DNA from: Streptomyces sp. WZ.A104
Lineage (GTDB): Bacteria; Actinomycetota; Actinomycetes; Streptomycetales; Streptomycetaceae
Assembly (NCBI RefSeq): GCF_002382885.1
Contig: NZ_NWVL01000017.1
Coordinates: 50,608 to 114,607, forward strand
Length of the DNA stretch: 64,000 bases
Reading direction: 5' to 3'
Part shown: positions 9,324-21,039 of the stretch, piece by piece
Numbering within the stretch: position 1 is the first letter of the stretch
How the letters are laid out: each line of letters opens with the position of its first letter
Notes under the pieces: model-generated
Told to the model about the DNA's origin: nothing
Seen by the model: only the letters and a program-made list of their open reading frames with translations
Databases searched by the model: none
Translations under genes and position numbers: made by a program

Positions 9324-10298
9324 TCAGTACTGCCGGTCGGGGAGGGCCTTCTTCGCCTGCTCGGGCGTGAAGGTGGTCTCCTCGGTGACCACCCGCTTGG
9401 GGACCTTCTCGCCGTCCACGACCTTCTTGGCGAGGTCCATGAGCTGGTCACCGAGGAGCGGATTGCATTCGACGATGTAGTTGATCTCCCCGTCGGCCAA
9501 CGCCTGCATACCGTCCTTGACGGCGTCAACAGTGATGATCTTGATGTCCTGGCCGGGCTTCTTGCCGGCGGCCTTGATGGCTTCGATGGCACCCAGGCCC
9601 ATGTCGTCGTTGTGGGCGTAGACGACGTCGACGTCGGGGTTGGAGCGCAGGAAGGCCTCCATGACCTGCTTGCCGCCGGAGCGGGTGAAGTCACCGCTCT
9701 GGGAAGCCCTGATCTTGATGTCGGGGCGTACGGCGATCTTCTCCTCGAAGCCCTTCTTGCGGTCGATGGCGGGCGCGGCGCCGGTGGTGCCCTGCAGTTC
9801 CACCACGTTGACGGGGCCTTTGGTGTTCTCGACGAGCCACTCGCCCGCCTTCTCGCCCTCCTCGACGAAGTCGGAGCCGAGGAACGTCTCGTACAGGGTG
9901 TCGTCGTCGGAGTCGACCGCGCGGTCGGTCAGGATCACGGGGATGCGGGCCCGCTTGGCCTCCAGTAGCACCGCGTCCCAGCCGGTCTCCACCACCGGGC
10001 TGAAGGCGATCACATCGACCTTCTGCTGGATGTAGGAGCGGATGGCCTTGATCTGGTTCTCCTGCTTCTGCTGAGCGTCGGAGAACTTCAGCTCGACGCC
10101 CGCGGTCTTCGCGGACTGCTGGACGGACTTGGTGTTGGCCGTACGCCAGCCGCTCTCAGCGCCGACCTGCGCGAAGCCCATGGTGATCTTGCCGTCCGCG
10201 CCGCTGTCACCGTCCTTGCCCGAGGTGCTGCCCGAGCCACACGCCGTCAGTGTGGCGAGCAGTAGAACGCTGACGCCTGTGGCGATCTTCTTCAACAC
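9324..10298 (-). CDS. ytfQ: sugar ABC transporter substrate-binding lipoprotein (YtfQ type)
   Basis: A 324-residue secreted lipoprotein that captures the sugar outside the membrane. A signal peptide ends in the lipobox LTAC (cysteine near residue 20), followed by a Peripla_BP_4 domain with YtfQ-like blocks: FAQVGAESGWRTANTKS, FSPVVETGWDAVL, LTDRAVDSDDDTLYETFLGSDF and VYAHNDDMGLGAIEAIKAAG. YtfQ of E. coli binds galactofuranose and related furanoses. I chose GTG 10298 because GGAGGA sits at normal spacing before it; an in-frame TTG lies 18 bases upstream. It heads the four-gene importer operon, which diverges from the LacI regulator. Confidence 0.88.
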   Translation of the reverse strand: MLKKIATGVSVLLLATLTACGSGSTSGKDGDSGADGKITMGFAQVGAESGWRTANTKSVQQSAKTAGVELKFSDAQQKQENQIKAIRSYIQQKVDVIAFSPVVETGWDAVLLEAKRARIPVILTDRAVDSDDDTLYETFLGSDFVEEGEKAGEWLVENTKGPVNVVELQGTTGAAPAIDRKKGFEEKIAVRPDIKIRASQSGDFTRSGGKQVMEAFLRSNPDVDVVYAHNDDMGLGAIEAIKAAGKKPGQDIKIITVDAVKDGMQALADGEINYIVECNPLLGDQLMDLAKKVVDGEKVPKRVVTEETTFTPEQAKKALPDRQY

Positions 10299-10634
10299 TG
10301 CTTCCTCCGTGCTCAACTGTGCCCACTCAGGGTGGCGAGCTTTGTGTGACCGCAGTCACTGGTGCATCAGAGTGAGCGCTCACATATGCCCCGTCAACCC
10401 CTGGGACACCGCGATTTTCCGCGCCTGAGATGGGTGCGGGAGGTGGTGTATGTTAACGCTCATTGTTCAGTGCGCCTGAGGGTCAAAAGGCTCGGAGCGC
10501 CTCGCATCCGGATTCCGGCGGACGCGGGGAGGGGGCGCTGGCTGTCGGCCCCCAGCCTGGTTAAGGTTCAAGGTGGCGCGTCCCTGCGTGGTCCCTCACA
10601 GGTGTCGGGCAGGCGGAAACGGCGGAGTCAGGAG
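10299..10634. promoter_or_regulatory. divergent promoter region between the sugar importer and its LacI-type regulator
   Basis: 336 bp between divergent genes with no coding sequence. It holds two operator-like elements: a perfect 12-bp palindrome GTGAGCGCTCAC at 10372-10383, 74 bp before the importer start, and GTTAACGCTCA at 10452-10462. The second is identical to half of the perfect palindrome found after araA. This is consistent with autoregulation of the LacI protein and repression of the importer. Confidence 0.6.
10372..10383. promoter_or_regulatory. LacI-family operator palindrome (importer promoter)
   Basis: Perfect inverted repeat GTGAGCGCTCAC, with the central CG typical of LacI-family operators, in front of the minus-strand importer operon. 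Similar sites occur before araB, after araA and before the chvE-type gene. Confidence 0.6.
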
Positions 10635-11666
10635 ATGCAGGTGGAGGACGCCTCGGCGGCTGCCCGGGTACGCGAACCGGCGATGACGGATGTGGCGCGG
10701 CTTGCCGGGGTCTCCCACCAGACGGTCTCCCGCGTCCTCAACGGGCACCCCAATGTCCGGGAGCAGACGCGGCTGAGAGTGCGTGCCGCGATCACTGAGC
10801 TGGGATACCGGCCCAACCGTGCCGCGCGCACCCTGGTGACCGGCCGGTCCCAGCAGATCGGCGTGGTGGCGCAGAACTCGACCCTGTACGGGCCCACCTC
10901 GATGCTGGCCGCCTTCGAGCTGGCCGCCGCGGCCCAGGGCTTCGCGGTGAGCGTGCGACGGGTGCGCGTCCTTGACCGCTCCTCCATCGCCGCGGCGGTG
11001 GAACACCACCGCGACCAGCGGGTCGCCGGCATTGTGGTCATCGCTCCCACCGCGTCCGCCGACGAGGCGCTGGCGGAGATTCCGGCCGATGTTCCGCTCG
11101 TGGCCGTCGACGGGGACCCCGACCGGGGCGGAGCGCTGGTCACGGTCGACCAGGAGGCGGGAGCCTTCGCCGCCACCCGGCACCTGCTGGACGCGGGGCA
11201 CCAGACCGTGTGGCACATCTCGGGTCCGCCGGACTGGTTCGACGCCGCGGGCCGGGTGCGCGGATGGCGGCGTGCTCTGCGGGAGGCCGGTGCGGAGATT
11301 CCCCCCGTCAGTTCCGCGGACTGGAGCGCCTCCTCCGGCTACCGCGCGGGTCAGATGCTGGCCCGCATGCCGGATGTGACCGCGGTGTTCGCGGCCAACG
11401 ACCACCTGGCCCTCGGTGCCATCCGCGCGATGGCCGAGCGGGGCCGTTGCGTCCCGGGTGACGTGAGCATCGTCGGTTTCGACGACGTGCCCGAGGCCGA
11501 GTTCTTCTCGCCCCCGTTGACCACGGTGCGTCCGGACTTCGACGGGGTGGCCACCGAGACCCTCAGCCTTCTGCTGGCCCGGATCGAGGGCGAGTCAGGG
11601 CCTTCGCTGCGCACCCTCAACCCCACGCTCATCCCGCGGGAGAGCGTCGCGGTTCCGCGCGGCTGA
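10635..11666 (+). CDS. LacI-family transcriptional regulator, probable arabinose-region repressor
   Basis: A 343-residue regulator. The N-terminal helix-turn-helix (MTDVARLAGVSHQTVSRVLN, residues about 17-36) is followed by the hinge LGYRPNRAARTLVTGRSQ and a sugar-binding Peripla_BP_3 domain; FAANDHLALGAIRAMAERG and VSIVGFDDVPEAEFFSPPLTTV are family hallmarks. It sits between the divergent importer and araBDA, so the likely effector is L-arabinose or a metabolite. ATG 10635 was chosen since upstream in-frame sequence is promoter DNA; CGGAG lies 8 bases before it. ATG 10683, just before the helix-turn-helix, is an alternative. It is unrelated to the GntR-type AraR of Bacillus. Confidence 0.87.
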   Translation: MQVEDASAAARVREPAMTDVARLAGVSHQTVSRVLNGHPNVREQTRLRVRAAITELGYRPNRAARTLVTGRSQQIGVVAQNSTLYGPTSMLAAFELAAAAQGFAVSVRRVRVLDRSSIAAAVEHHRDQRVAGIVVIAPTASADEALAEIPADVPLVAVDGDPDRGGALVTVDQEAGAFAATRHLLDAGHQTVWHISGPPDWFDAAGRVRGWRRALREAGAEIPPVSSADWSASSGYRAGQMLARMPDVTAVFAANDHLALGAIRAMAERGRCVPGDVSIVGFDDVPEAEFFSPPLTTVRPDFDGVATETLSLLLARIEGESGPSLRTLNPTLIPRESVAVPRG

Positions 11667-11818
11667 GCCACGCCCTCGGCCGATCCCCCGAATCCGTACC
11701 TGAGCCTTACCTGAGCACGCTCACATGCTGAGCCTTTCCTGTCGGCGGATGTCTTGACGGTCGGATTGTTAGCGATAACACTTCGGGTGTCCTTCGGCGA
11801 ACGATCAAAGGTGGCTTC
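11667..11818 (+). promoter_or_regulatory. araBDA promoter region with two operator-like palindromes
   Basis: Two palindromes precede araB: TGAGCACGCTCA at 11712-11723 and TGTTAGCGATAACA at 11767-11780, the latter ending 38 bases before the ATG. Both have the half-site styles (TGAGC / GTTA) seen at the other operators of this region. An AAAGGTGG ribosome-binding site lies five bases before the araB start. Confidence 0.6.
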
Positions 11819-13495
11819 ATGGCCGACGAACCTGACTCCCTCGTAGTCGGTGTCGACTACGGCACGCTGTCCGGACGCGCCGTGGTGGTGCGGGTCCGGG
11901 ACGGTGCCGAGCTGGGCACTGGTGTCCATGCCTACCGTCACGGCGTCATCGACCGGTCCCTGCCCGCGACGGGCCTCAGCTTGCCGGCCGACTGGGCGTT
12001 GCAGGTTCCCGAGGACTATCTCGACGTTCTGCGGATCGCCGTACCGACCGCGATCGCGGACGCCGGGGTCGATCCAGCTCGTGTGATCGGTATCGGGACC
12101 GACTTCACCGCCTGCACGATGGTGCCGACCACCGGGGACGGAACCCCGCTGTGCGACCTGCCTGAACTCGCCGGGAATCCGCACGCGTACGTCAAGCTCT
12201 GGCGCCACCACGCCGCCCAGCCGCAGGCCGACCGCATCAATGCCCTGGCGCGGGCGCGCGGGGAGAAGTGGCTGCCGCGGTACGGAGGACTGATCTCCTC
12301 GGAGTGGGAGTTCGCCAAGGCGCTGCAGATGCTGGAGGAGGCGCCCGAGGCGTACGCCGCCATGGACCGGTGGGTGGAGGCCGCCGACTGGATCGTCTGG
12401 CGGCTCACCGGGGCGTACGTACGCAATGCCTGCAGCGCCGGTTATAAGGGTATCCGCCAGGACGGCGAGTACCCCGCCGCGGACTTCCTCGCCGAACTGA
12501 ACCCCGCCTTCGCCGACTTCGTGACGGAGAAGCTGGATCAGCCCATCGGCCGGCTCGGCGACCGGGCCGGCGGTCTGAGCGCCGAGGCCGCGGCCTGGAC
12601 CGGGCTGCCGGAGGGCATCGCGGTCGCCGTCGGAAACGTCGACGCACATGTCACCGCCCCGGCTGCCGGGGCCGTGGAGCCCGGCCAGCTGGTGGCGATC
12701 ATGGGCACATCCACCTGCCACGTCCTCAACGGCGACACCTTGCGCGAGGTCCCCGGCATGTGCGGCGTGGTCGACGGCGGCATCGTCGACGGGCTGTGGG
12801 GCTACGAGGCCGGACAGAGCGGAGTGGGGGACATCTTCGCCTGGTACGTCGACCACCAGGTCCCCGAGGGCTACTACGCACAGGCTCGGGAACGCGGCCT
12901 GTCCGTCCATGAACTGCTCACCGAACTGGCCGCGAACCAGAAGGTCGGTGAGCACGGTCTGATCGCCCTCGACTGGCACAGCGGCAATCGCTCGGTGCTG
13001 GTCGACCACGAGCTGTCGGGAATGGTTCTGGGGCAGACCCTCTCCACCCGGCCCGAGGACGTCTACCGTGCTCTGCTCGAGGCCACCGCGTTCGGCACGC
13101 GCACGATCGTGGAGACCTTCACCACCGCGGGCGTACCCGTCAACGAACTCATCATCGCCGGCGGCCTGGTGCGCAACCCGTTCCTGATGCAGCTCTACTC
13201 CGACGTCCTCGGCATGCCGCTGTCGATCATCCGCTCCGCCCAGGGGCCGGCCCTCGGGTCGGCGCTCCATGCGGCGGTGGCCGCGGGCGCGCACCGCGAT
13301 GTCCGAGCTGCCGCTGCCGCCATGGGCTCGGTCGACCGAGCCGTCTACCGGCCTCGCCCCGAGGAAGCCGCCGCCTACGACCGGCTCTTCGCCGAGTACG
13401 TCGCCCTGCACGACCACTTCGGCCGGGGCGGCAGTGACGTCATGCGCAGACTGCGGGCCATGCGCCGCTCTGCCGTCGAACCGAAGGAGAAATGA
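11819..13495 (+). CDS. araB: ribulokinase
   Basis: A 558-residue FGGY-family kinase that phosphorylates L-ribulose to L-ribulose 5-phosphate, step two of L-arabinose catabolism. Recognisable AraB features are VVGVDYGTLSGRAVVV at the N-terminus, IGIGTDFTACTMVP, the ribulokinase block KLWRHHAAQPQADRINALA, MGTSTCHVLN, the stretch GMCGVVDGGIVDGLWGYEAGQ, and the C-terminal nucleotide-site motif IAGGLVRNPFLMQLYSD. Length matches other AraB proteins. The stop codon overlaps the araD start (ATGA), indicating translational coupling in an araB-araD-araA operon. Two operator-like palindromes lie directly upstream. Confidence 0.96.
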   Translation: MADEPDSLVVGVDYGTLSGRAVVVRVRDGAELGTGVHAYRHGVIDRSLPATGLSLPADWALQVPEDYLDVLRIAVPTAIADAGVDPARVIGIGTDFTACTMVPTTGDGTPLCDLPELAGNPHAYVKLWRHHAAQPQADRINALARARGEKWLPRYGGLISSEWEFAKALQMLEEAPEAYAAMDRWVEAADWIVWRLTGAYVRNACSAGYKGIRQDGEYPAADFLAELNPAFADFVTEKLDQPIGRLGDRAGGLSAEAAAWTGLPEGIAVAVGNVDAHVTAPAAGAVEPGQLVAIMGTSTCHVLNGDTLREVPGMCGVVDGGIVDGLWGYEAGQSGVGDIFAWYVDHQVPEGYYAQARERGLSVHELLTELAANQKVGEHGLIALDWHSGNRSVLVDHELSGMVLGQTLSTRPEDVYRALLEATAFGTRTIVETFTTAGVPVNELIIAGGLVRNPFLMQLYSDVLGMPLSIIRSAQGPALGSALHAAVAAGAHRDVRAAAAAMGSVDRAVYRPRPEEAAAYDRLFAEYVALHDHFGRGGSDVMRRLRAMRRSAVEPKEK

Positions 13496-14157
13496 TGGGC
13501 GCCGTCGACAGCGTGAAGCACCTCCGGCAGATCGTCGCTGACCTGCACGGCGAACTGACGCGATACGGGCTGGTGATCTGGACCGCCGGAAACGTCTCGG
13601 CCCGCGTTCCGGGGGAGGATCTCATGGTCATCAAGCCCTCCGGCGTGTCCTACGACGACCTGAGCCCGGACACCATGGTCGTGACCGACCTGCACGGCAA
13701 CCTGGTGGAAGGCGACCTGGCGCCGTCCTCGGACACCGCCGCCCACGCCTACGTCTACCGGCACATGCCCGAGGTCGGCGGCGTGGTTCACACGCATTCG
13801 CCCTACGCCACCGCCTGGGCCGCGCGTGGCGAACCCATCCCGTGTGTCCTGACCATGATCGCCGACGAGTTCGGCGGCGAGATCCCGGTCGGCCCCTTCG
13901 CGCTCATCGGCGACGACTCCATCGGACGCGGCATCGTGGACACCCTCCGTGACAGCCGCTCGCCCGCCGTCCTCATGCGCAGCCACGGCCCCTTCACCGT
14001 CGGCCGGGACGCGCGTTCGGCGGTGAAAGCGGCCGTCATGGTCGAGGACGTGGCCCGCACCGTCCACTTCGCCCACCAGCTGGGTACCCCGGACGCCATC
14101 GAGGCGGCCGCCGTGGACCGGCTCTACGAGCGTTACCAGAACGTCTACGGCCAGTGA
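13492..14157 (+). CDS. araD: L-ribulose-5-phosphate 4-epimerase
   Basis: A 221-residue class II aldolase-fold enzyme that converts L-ribulose 5-phosphate to D-xylulose 5-phosphate, linking arabinose to the pentose phosphate pathway. Visible motifs: [28 protein letters not shown] (phosphate and metal-site region, within residues about 26-53) and [20 protein letters not shown], whose HTH histidines bind zinc; RSHGPFTVG supplies a third metal-binding histidine. Two consecutive ATGs (13492, 13495) are possible starts; the first overlaps the araB stop. Middle gene of araBDA. Confidence 0.94.
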   Translation: MMGAVDSVKHLRQIVADLHGELTRYGLVIWTAGNVSARVPGEDLMVIKPSGVSYDDLSPDTMVVTDLHGNLVEGDLAPSSDTAAHAYVYRHMPEVGGVVHTHSPYATAWAARGEPIPCVLTMIADEFGGEIPVGPFALIGDDSIGRGIVDTLRDSRSPAVLMRSHGPFTVGRDARSAVKAAVMVEDVARTVHFAHQLGTPDAIEAAAVDRLYERYQNVYGQ

Positions 14158-14176
14158 GCCCACGAGGGGAAGACCG

Positions 14177-15667
14177 ATGAACAGCACAACCCAGCCGCGG
14201 ATCTGGTTCCTGACGGGAAGTCAGCATCTCTACGGTGCCGAGACCCTGAACCAAGTCGCGGAGCAGTCGGCCAGGATCCAGGAGATGCTGGCCGCTTCCG
14301 GACGGATCGGCGCCGTCATCGTGGGAATGCCGGTCCTGACCGAGGCCTCCGCCATCAGGCGGACACTGGAGGCCGCCAACACCGACCCGGCCTGTGTCGG
14401 GGTGATCGCGTGGATGCACACCTTCTCTCCCGCGAAGATGTGGATCTCCGGGCTCGACGCGTTGCGCAAGCCACTGCTGCACCTGCACACCCAGCTCAAC
14501 CGGGAACTGCCGTGGTCGTCCATCGACATGGACTTCATGAACCTCAACCAGGCCGCCCACGGCGACCGTGAGTTCGGCTACATACAGACCCGCATCGGGG
14601 TGGCCCGCAAGACCGTGGTGGGTCATGTTTCCGATCCGGTGGTGGTCAGGCGGGTCGAGGGCTGGGTCCGGGCGGCCATCGGCTTCCACCGCATGCGCAG
14701 TCTCCGACTGGCGCGCTTCGGCGACAACATGCGCGACGTTGCCGTGACCGAGGGCGACAAGGTGGAGGCGGAGCTCCGGTTCGGCGTCAGCGTCAACACC
14801 TACGGCGTCAACGATCTCGTTGAACTCGTCGACGCCGTGACCGTCGGCGAGATCGACGATCTCGTCGACGAGTACTCCGAACTCTACAAACTCGCACCGG
14901 AGTTGACGCGAAACGGCGATCGTCACTCCTCACTGCGCTACGCGGCCGCCATCGAGGCCGGCCTGCGTCGCTTCCTCGTCCAGGGCGGCTTCGGCGCCTT
15001 CACCACCAACTTCGAGGACCTCGGCGGACTGCGGCAGCTGCCCGGCCTGGCCGTCCAGCGCCTCATGGCCGACGGTTACGGCTTCGGCGGCGAGGGCGAC
15101 TGGAAGACCTCCGCGCTGCTCGCCGCCGCGAAGGCCATGGGCCCGCGGGCTTCGTTCATGGAGGATTACACGTACCACTTCGGGCCCGGCACGCCCAGGA
15201 CCCTCGGTGCGCACATGCTGGAGGTGTGTCCCTCGATCGCTGACGCCCAGCCGTCCTGTGAGATCCACTCCCTGTCCATCGGAGGGCGTGAGGACCCCGT
15301 GCGCCTGGTGTTCGACGCCGCCGCCGGCCCCGCCACGGTGATCGGTCTGGCCGACATGGGCGACCGTTTCCGGCTCGTGGCCAACGACATCGATGTTGTG
15401 TTGCCGGATGAGCCGCTGCCGTGCCTGCCGGTGGCTCGGGCGGTGTGGGAGCCCCGGCCCTCGCTGTCCACAGCGGCCGAGTGCTGGCTGATGGCCGGCG
15501 GCCCGCACCACACGGTCCTCACCGCGGTGGGGTCGGACGTGCTGCGTGACTTCGCGCAGATGGCCGGTACTGAGCTGGTGATGATCGACGACACCACGAC
15601 GGCCCATGACTTCGCGGACCGTCTGCGCTGGAACCAGGCCTACCACCGGCTGGCCCAGCGGCTGTGA
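14177..15667 (+). CDS. araA: L-arabinose isomerase
   Basis: A 496-residue isomerase converting L-arabinose to L-ribulose. The N-terminal [14 protein letters not shown] is the classical AraA start. [35 protein letters not shown], the glutamate-containing [16 protein letters not shown] and MEDYTYHF are conserved active-site or structural blocks. Length is standard (E. coli AraA has 500 residues). A GAGGGGAAG ribosome-binding site lies before ATG 14177. It is the last gene of araBDA, and a strong hairpin follows 13 bases after the stop. Confidence 0.97.
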   Translation: MNSTTQPRIWFLTGSQHLYGAETLNQVAEQSARIQEMLAASGRIGAVIVGMPVLTEASAIRRTLEAANTDPACVGVIAWMHTFSPAKMWISGLDALRKPLLHLHTQLNRELPWSSIDMDFMNLNQAAHGDREFGYIQTRIGVARKTVVGHVSDPVVVRRVEGWVRAAIGFHRMRSLRLARFGDNMRDVAVTEGDKVEAELRFGVSVNTYGVNDLVELVDAVTVGEIDDLVDEYSELYKLAPELTRNGDRHSSLRYAAAIEAGLRRFLVQGGFGAFTTNFEDLGGLRQLPGLAVQRLMADGYGFGGEGDWKTSALLAAAKAMGPRASFMEDYTYHFGPGTPRTLGAHMLEVCPSIADAQPSCEIHSLSIGGREDPVRLVFDAAAGPATVIGLADMGDRFRLVANDIDVVLPDEPLPCLPVARAVWEPRPSLSTAAECWLMAGGPHHTVLTAVGSDVLRDFAQMAGTELVMIDDTTTAHDFADRLRWNQAYHRLAQRL

Positions 15668-15680
15668 CCCGAACCGTAGG

Positions 15681-15718
15681 GTGATCCGCCTCTCCCTCGC
15701 ATGGGAGAGGCGGATCAC
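15681..15718 (+). terminator. rho-independent-type hairpin after araA
   Basis: Perfect 16-bp inverted repeat, arms 15681-15696 and 15703-15718, with a 6-base loop, starting 13 bases after the araA stop. There is no long T-tract, as is common in Streptomyces terminators. Confidence 0.85.
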
Positions 15719-15823
15719 GGTTGTGCCGCGGGGCGCCTACGCGGTGGAGTGCGGCGAAGGCCCGGTCCGGCGCCGAGTTCACCGGTTGCACGTGCAGAAG
15801 GCGATCGGCACCCCCAGCGCCCA

Positions 15824-15839
15824 TGAGCGTTAACGCTCA
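15824..15839. promoter_or_regulatory. perfect LacI-type operator palindrome TGAGCGTTAACGCTCA
   Basis: A perfect 16-bp palindrome lying after the araA terminator and about 1.16 kb before the chvE-type gene. Its right half matches 10452-10462. It is the most symmetrical of the operator-like sites in the arabinose region, although no gene starts close to it. Confidence 0.6.
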
Positions 15840-17001
<1,162 letters not shown>

Positions 17002-18111
17002 ATGACGAACTTCCGAGCCGCATCCCTCCTCCTGGCCGCGACCACCGGCTGCTCCCTGCTCCTCACGGCCTGCGGGCAGAACAGTGAGGGAGGAAGTCAG
17101 GAGTCGAAGGACGGGAAGGACCTCACCATTGGGATCTCCATGCCCACCAAGTCCTCCGAAAGGTGGATCGCGGACGGCGCCAACATGACCGCGGGCCTGA
17201 AGAAGAGCGGCTATCTCACCAACCTGCAGTACGGGGAGGACGACCCCGACCAGCAGGTGGCCCAGATCGAGAACATGATTACTCAAGGTGTCGACGCCTT
17301 GGTCGTGGCGGCCATCAACGGTGAGGCGCTGTCCAATGTCCTCCAGCAGGCGGCGGACGCCCGCATCCCGGTGATCTCCTACGACCGGCTCATTCTGGGA
17401 TCCCCGCATGTCGCCTACTACGCCTCCTTCGACAACGAGGAGGTCGGCAAGCTCCAAGCCACCTACATCGTGGAGAAGCTGGGCCTGAAGGACGGTTCGA
17501 AGAAGGGCCCCTTCAACATCGAGCTGTTCGCCGGCTCCAACGACGACAACAACACCAAGTACTTCTTCAACGGCGCCATGGAGGTGCTGAAGCCCTATCT
17601 CGACAGGAAGCAGCTTGTCGTACGCTCCCAGCAGACCCGTCTCGCCCAGGTCACCACGCTGCGCTGGGACGGAGGAACGGCGCAGAAGCGCATGGACGAC
17701 CTGTTGACCTCCTCCTATTCCACGGCCCGGATCGACGCTGTGCTGTCCCCTTACGACGGCATCTCGATCGGCATCCTGTCCGCCCTGAAATCCGACGACT
17801 ACGGAAGTCCGGCCAAGCCGTTGCCGATCGTCACCGGCCAGGACGCCGAGGTCGCGTCCGTGAAGTCGATCATCGCGAATCAGCAGACCCAGACCGTCTA
17901 CAAGGACACCCGCGCACTGGCGAAGGTCGCCGCGAACATGGTGACCGCCGTCCTCGACGGCAAGAAGCCCGAGGTCAATGACGACAGCACCTACGACAAC
18001 GGCAAGAAGGTGGTTCCGGCCTACCTGCTCGACCCGGTCAGCGTCGACAAGGCGAACTACCGGAAGGTTCTGGTCGACTCCGGCTACATCAAGGCCGAGG
18101 ATCTCCGTTGA
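17002..18111 (+). CDS. chvE: multiple-sugar ABC transporter substrate-binding lipoprotein (ChvE type)
   Basis: A 369-residue secreted lipoprotein. The signal peptide has lipobox LTAC (cysteine near residue 25), then a Peripla_BP_4 domain with ChvE-type blocks: [58 protein letters not shown], the stretch [20 protein letters not shown], and [15 protein letters not shown]. ChvE of Agrobacterium binds arabinose, glucose, galactose and other aldoses, so this is a second importer for arabinose-region sugars. ATG 17002 is chosen because the signal peptide starts there. The stop overlaps the next gene's TTG start. Confidence 0.9.
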   Translation: MTNFRAASLLLAATTGCSLLLTACGQNSEGGSQESKDGKDLTIGISMPTKSSERWIADGANMTAGLKKSGYLTNLQYGEDDPDQQVAQIENMITQGVDALVVAAINGEALSNVLQQAADARIPVISYDRLILGSPHVAYYASFDNEEVGKLQATYIVEKLGLKDGSKKGPFNIELFAGSNDDNNTKYFFNGAMEVLKPYLDRKQLVVRSQQTRLAQVTTLRWDGGTAQKRMDDLLTSSYSTARIDAVLSPYDGISIGILSALKSDDYGSPAKPLPIVTGQDAEVASVKSIIANQQTQTVYKDTRALAKVAANMVTAVLDGKKPEVNDDSTYDNGKKVVPAYLLDPVSVDKANYRKVLVDSGYIKAEDLR

Positions 18112-19760
18112 GCTCCGCCGCATTCTCCTCGTCCTCGCCCTCGCCCTCGTCCTCGCACAGGCCTGCGGCCCGCCCCGTGCTGGAGATGCGGGCCATCGTC
18201 AAGACCTTCCCCGGCGTCAGAGCTCTGTCCGACGTGACCCTGTCCGTGAAGCGCGGCGAGGTTCACGCCCTGTGCGGAGAGAACGGCGCGGGCAAGTCGA
18301 CGCTGATGAAGGTCCTGTCCGGAGTGCATCCGCACGGGACCTACGAGGGCGAGGTCCTCTTCGACGGCGAACCGTGCCGCTTCAAGGACATCAGGGCCAG
18401 TGAGCGGCACGGCATCGTCATCATCCATCAGGAACTCGCACTCGTTCCCCACCTGTCCATCGCCGAGAACATCTTCCTCGGCAACGAGCCGTCGCGGCGA
18501 GGAATCATCGATTGGCGCGAAGCGCTGAGGCGGGCCTGCGAGCTGCTGCGGCGCGTCGGCCTCGACGAGCACCCCGAGACCCGGGTGGCCGACATCGGCG
18601 TCGGCAAGCAGCAGCTTGTGGAGATCGCGAAGGCGCTGGCGAAGAACGTCCGGCTGCTGATCCTCGACGAGCCCACCGCCGCCCTCAACGACGAGGACAG
18701 CGCGAAACTGTTGCGGCTGATGCGGGAACTGAAGGACCAGGGAATTACTTCCATCATCATTTCGCACAAGCTCAACGAGATCGCGCAGATCGCCGACTCC
18801 GTCACCATCCTGCGCGACGGACACTCCATCGAGACCCTGGACGTCAGGGACCCGGCCACCACCGAGGACCGCATCATCCAAGGCATGGTGGGGCGGAACC
18901 TGGACAGCCGATTCCCCGACCGCACCCCGTACAAGGGCCCAGCGGACGTCAACCCGGTCCTGGAGATCCGGGACTGGACCGTACGCCACCCCCTGGACCA
19001 CAGCCGCAAGGTCGTCGACCGGGTCTCGCTCCGGGTCCGCCGCGGCGAGATCGTCGGCCTCGCGGGGCTCATGGGCGCCGGCCGGACGGAACTCGCGATG
19101 AGCGTCTTCGGCCGCTCCTACGGCCGCTACGAGCAGGGGACCGTTCTCAAGGACGGCCGAGCGGTGCGCACCCGCACGGTTCCCGAAGCGGTTGCCAACG
19201 GCATCGCGTACGTCACCGAGGACCGCAAGCGCTACGGCCTCAACCTGGAGGACTCCGTGAGCCGGAACATCTCGCTCGCGTCCCTCCGCACGCTCGCCCG
19301 ACGGGGCATCGTCGACGCCCACGAGGAGCGCAGAGTCGCTGAACGGTACCGGCGGACCATGGGCATCAAGGCCCCGGACGTCCTCGAAGCGGTCGGCCGA
19401 CTCTCCGGCGGCAACCAGCAGAAGGTCGTTCTCGGCAAGTGGATCCTCGCCGGACCCGATGTACTCATCCTCGACGAGCCCACACGCGGTGTCGACGTGG
19501 GGGCCAAGTTCGAGATCTACACCGTGATCGACCGACTCGCCGCCGAGGGCAAGGCCATCCTCCTCATCTCCTCCGAGCTGCCCGAACTGCTCGGCATGTG
19601 CGACCGGGTCTACACCATGGCGGCCGGCCGGCTGACCGGCGAAGTCACCCGCGAGGACGCCACCCAGGAAGTGCTGATGCGGCACATGACGCAGGGCGTC
19701 CCCGCACCGTCGGCAGTCGGCGCGGGTACCGCCACCCCCAACGAAGGACATCAGAGATGA
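18108..19760 (+). CDS. gguA: multiple-sugar ABC transporter ATP-binding protein (GguA type)
   Basis: A 550-residue double-ATPase subunit. Domain one: Walker A GENGAGKS (about residues 60-67), [21 protein letters not shown], and Walker [14 protein letters not shown]. Domain two: [36 protein letters not shown] and [15 protein letters not shown]. It energises sugar import with the binding protein and permease on either side. TTG 18108 overlaps the preceding stop (TTGA); a GTG inside the N-terminus, just before [12 protein letters not shown], is an alternative start that would drop a serine-rich leader. Confidence 0.9.
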   Translation: MSSAAFSSSSPSPSSSHRPAARPVLEMRAIVKTFPGVRALSDVTLSVKRGEVHALCGENGAGKSTLMKVLSGVHPHGTYEGEVLFDGEPCRFKDIRASERHGIVIIHQELALVPHLSIAENIFLGNEPSRRGIIDWREALRRACELLRRVGLDEHPETRVADIGVGKQQLVEIAKALAKNVRLLILDEPTAALNDEDSAKLLRLMRELKDQGITSIIISHKLNEIAQIADSVTILRDGHSIETLDVRDPATTEDRIIQGMVGRNLDSRFPDRTPYKGPADVNPVLEIRDWTVRHPLDHSRKVVDRVSLRVRRGEIVGLAGLMGAGRTELAMSVFGRSYGRYEQGTVLKDGRAVRTRTVPEAVANGIAYVTEDRKRYGLNLEDSVSRNISLASLRTLARRGIVDAHEERRVAERYRRTMGIKAPDVLEAVGRLSGGNQQKVVLGKWILAGPDVLILDEPTRGVDVGAKFEIYTVIDRLAAEGKAILLISSELPELLGMCDRVYTMAAGRLTGEVTREDATQEVLMRHMTQGVPAPSAVGAGTATPNEGHQR

Positions 19761-21004
19761 GCACCCCCGCCACCACGAAGACGACCGCTCCAGCGCCCCC
19801 GGGGGACGGAGCTGCCCGGCCCGCCGGGGTGCATGTGGCTCGCGTGCTTCTGGACGGCGTCCGGCGGAACATGCGCCAGTACGGAATGCTCCTGGCGCTC
19901 GGCCTGATCGTGCTTCTGTTCCAGGTGTGGACGGGAGGAGACCTCCTGCTGCCGCGCAACGTTTCCAACCTGGTGCTGCAGAACAGCTACATCCTCATCC
20001 TGGCCATCGGCATGATGATGGTCATCATCTCCGGGCACATCGACCTGTCAGTGGGCTCGCTGATGGCCCTGGTAGGTGGCGTGGGGGCCGTGCTCATGGT
20101 CGAGCACCACATCTCCTGGCCCGTCGCGGTGATCCTCGCCCTCCTGCTGGGGGCCGTCGCGGGCGCGCTCCAAGGGTTCTTCATCGCGTACGTGGGCATA
20201 CCGTCGTTCATCGTGACGCTCGCCGGCATGCTTCTGTTCCGGGGTCTCACGGAGATCTTCCTCCAGGGCCAGACACTCGGCCCGTTCCCGGAGGGGCTGC
20301 AAAAGGTCGCCAACGGTTTCCTGCCGGAAGCGGGGCCGCCGACCAACTACCACAACCTGACTCTCCTCCTCGGCTTGGGACTGATCGCCTTCGTCGTGTT
20401 CCAGGAGGTGCGAGACCGTCGACGCCGGCGGGAGTTCGCACTGGAGTCGCTCCCCACCGGCCTCTTCGCACTGAAGGTGACGGCACTGGTCGCCGCCGTA
20501 CTGGTCACGACCCTGTTGCTCGCCAGCTACAAGGGCGCTCCTGTCGTACTCCTGATCCTGGCTGTCCTGCTGGTCGGCTTCGGCTACGTGATGCGCAACG
20601 CGGTGATCGGCCGCCACGTGTACGCGGTGGGCGGAAACCTGCCCGCCGCGAAGCTGTCCGGGGTCAAGGACAAGAAGGTGACCTTCGCGGTGTTCCTCAA
20701 CATGGGAATGCTCGCGGCGCTCGCCGGGCTCGTGTTCGCGGCCCGCTTCAACGCGGCCTCGCCCAAGGCGGGCGTGAACTTCGAACTGGAGGCCATCGCC
20801 GCCGCGTTCATCGGCGGGGCTTCGATGAGCGGTGGCGTGGGGACCGTGGCCGGCGCCATCATCGGCGGCCTGGTCCTCGGCGTGCTCAACAACGGCATGA
20901 ACCTGGTCGGGGTTGGCACCGACTGGCAGCAGGTCATCAAGGGCCTCGTGCTGCTCGCGGCGGTCGGATTCGACGTGTGGAACAGGCGCAGAGCGGGCGT
21001 CTGA
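19757..21004 (+). CDS. gguB: multiple-sugar ABC transporter permease (GguB type)
   Basis: A 415-residue BPD_transp_2 permease with about ten hydrophobic helices. It is longer than RbsC-type permeases because of a central insertion, as in GguB/MmsB/XylH. Motifs: [53 protein letters not shown] and [19 protein letters not shown], ending with [20 protein letters not shown]. The ATG (19757-19759) overlaps the ATPase stop in an ATGA junction. It closes the chvE-gguA-gguB operon. Confidence 0.9.
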   Translation: MSTPATTKTTAPAPPGDGAARPAGVHVARVLLDGVRRNMRQYGMLLALGLIVLLFQVWTGGDLLLPRNVSNLVLQNSYILILAIGMMMVIISGHIDLSVGSLMALVGGVGAVLMVEHHISWPVAVILALLLGAVAGALQGFFIAYVGIPSFIVTLAGMLLFRGLTEIFLQGQTLGPFPEGLQKVANGFLPEAGPPTNYHNLTLLLGLGLIAFVVFQEVRDRRRRREFALESLPTGLFALKVTALVAAVLVTTLLLASYKGAPVVLLILAVLLVGFGYVMRNAVIGRHVYAVGGNLPAAKLSGVKDKKVTFAVFLNMGMLAALAGLVFAARFNAASPKAGVNFELEAIAAAFIGGASMSGGVGTVAGAIIGGLVLGVLNNGMNLVGVGTDWQQVIKGLVLLAAVGFDVWNRRRAGV

Positions 21005-21039
21005 CTCCACCCGTGGTGGCTGTCCCCGCCGATGGTCGA

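Noticed and set aside
10362..10634. N-terminal extension of the LacI regulator
   Set aside because: The open frame continues 91 codons upstream, but this DNA is the divergent promoter with operators, and no LacI family member has such a leader.
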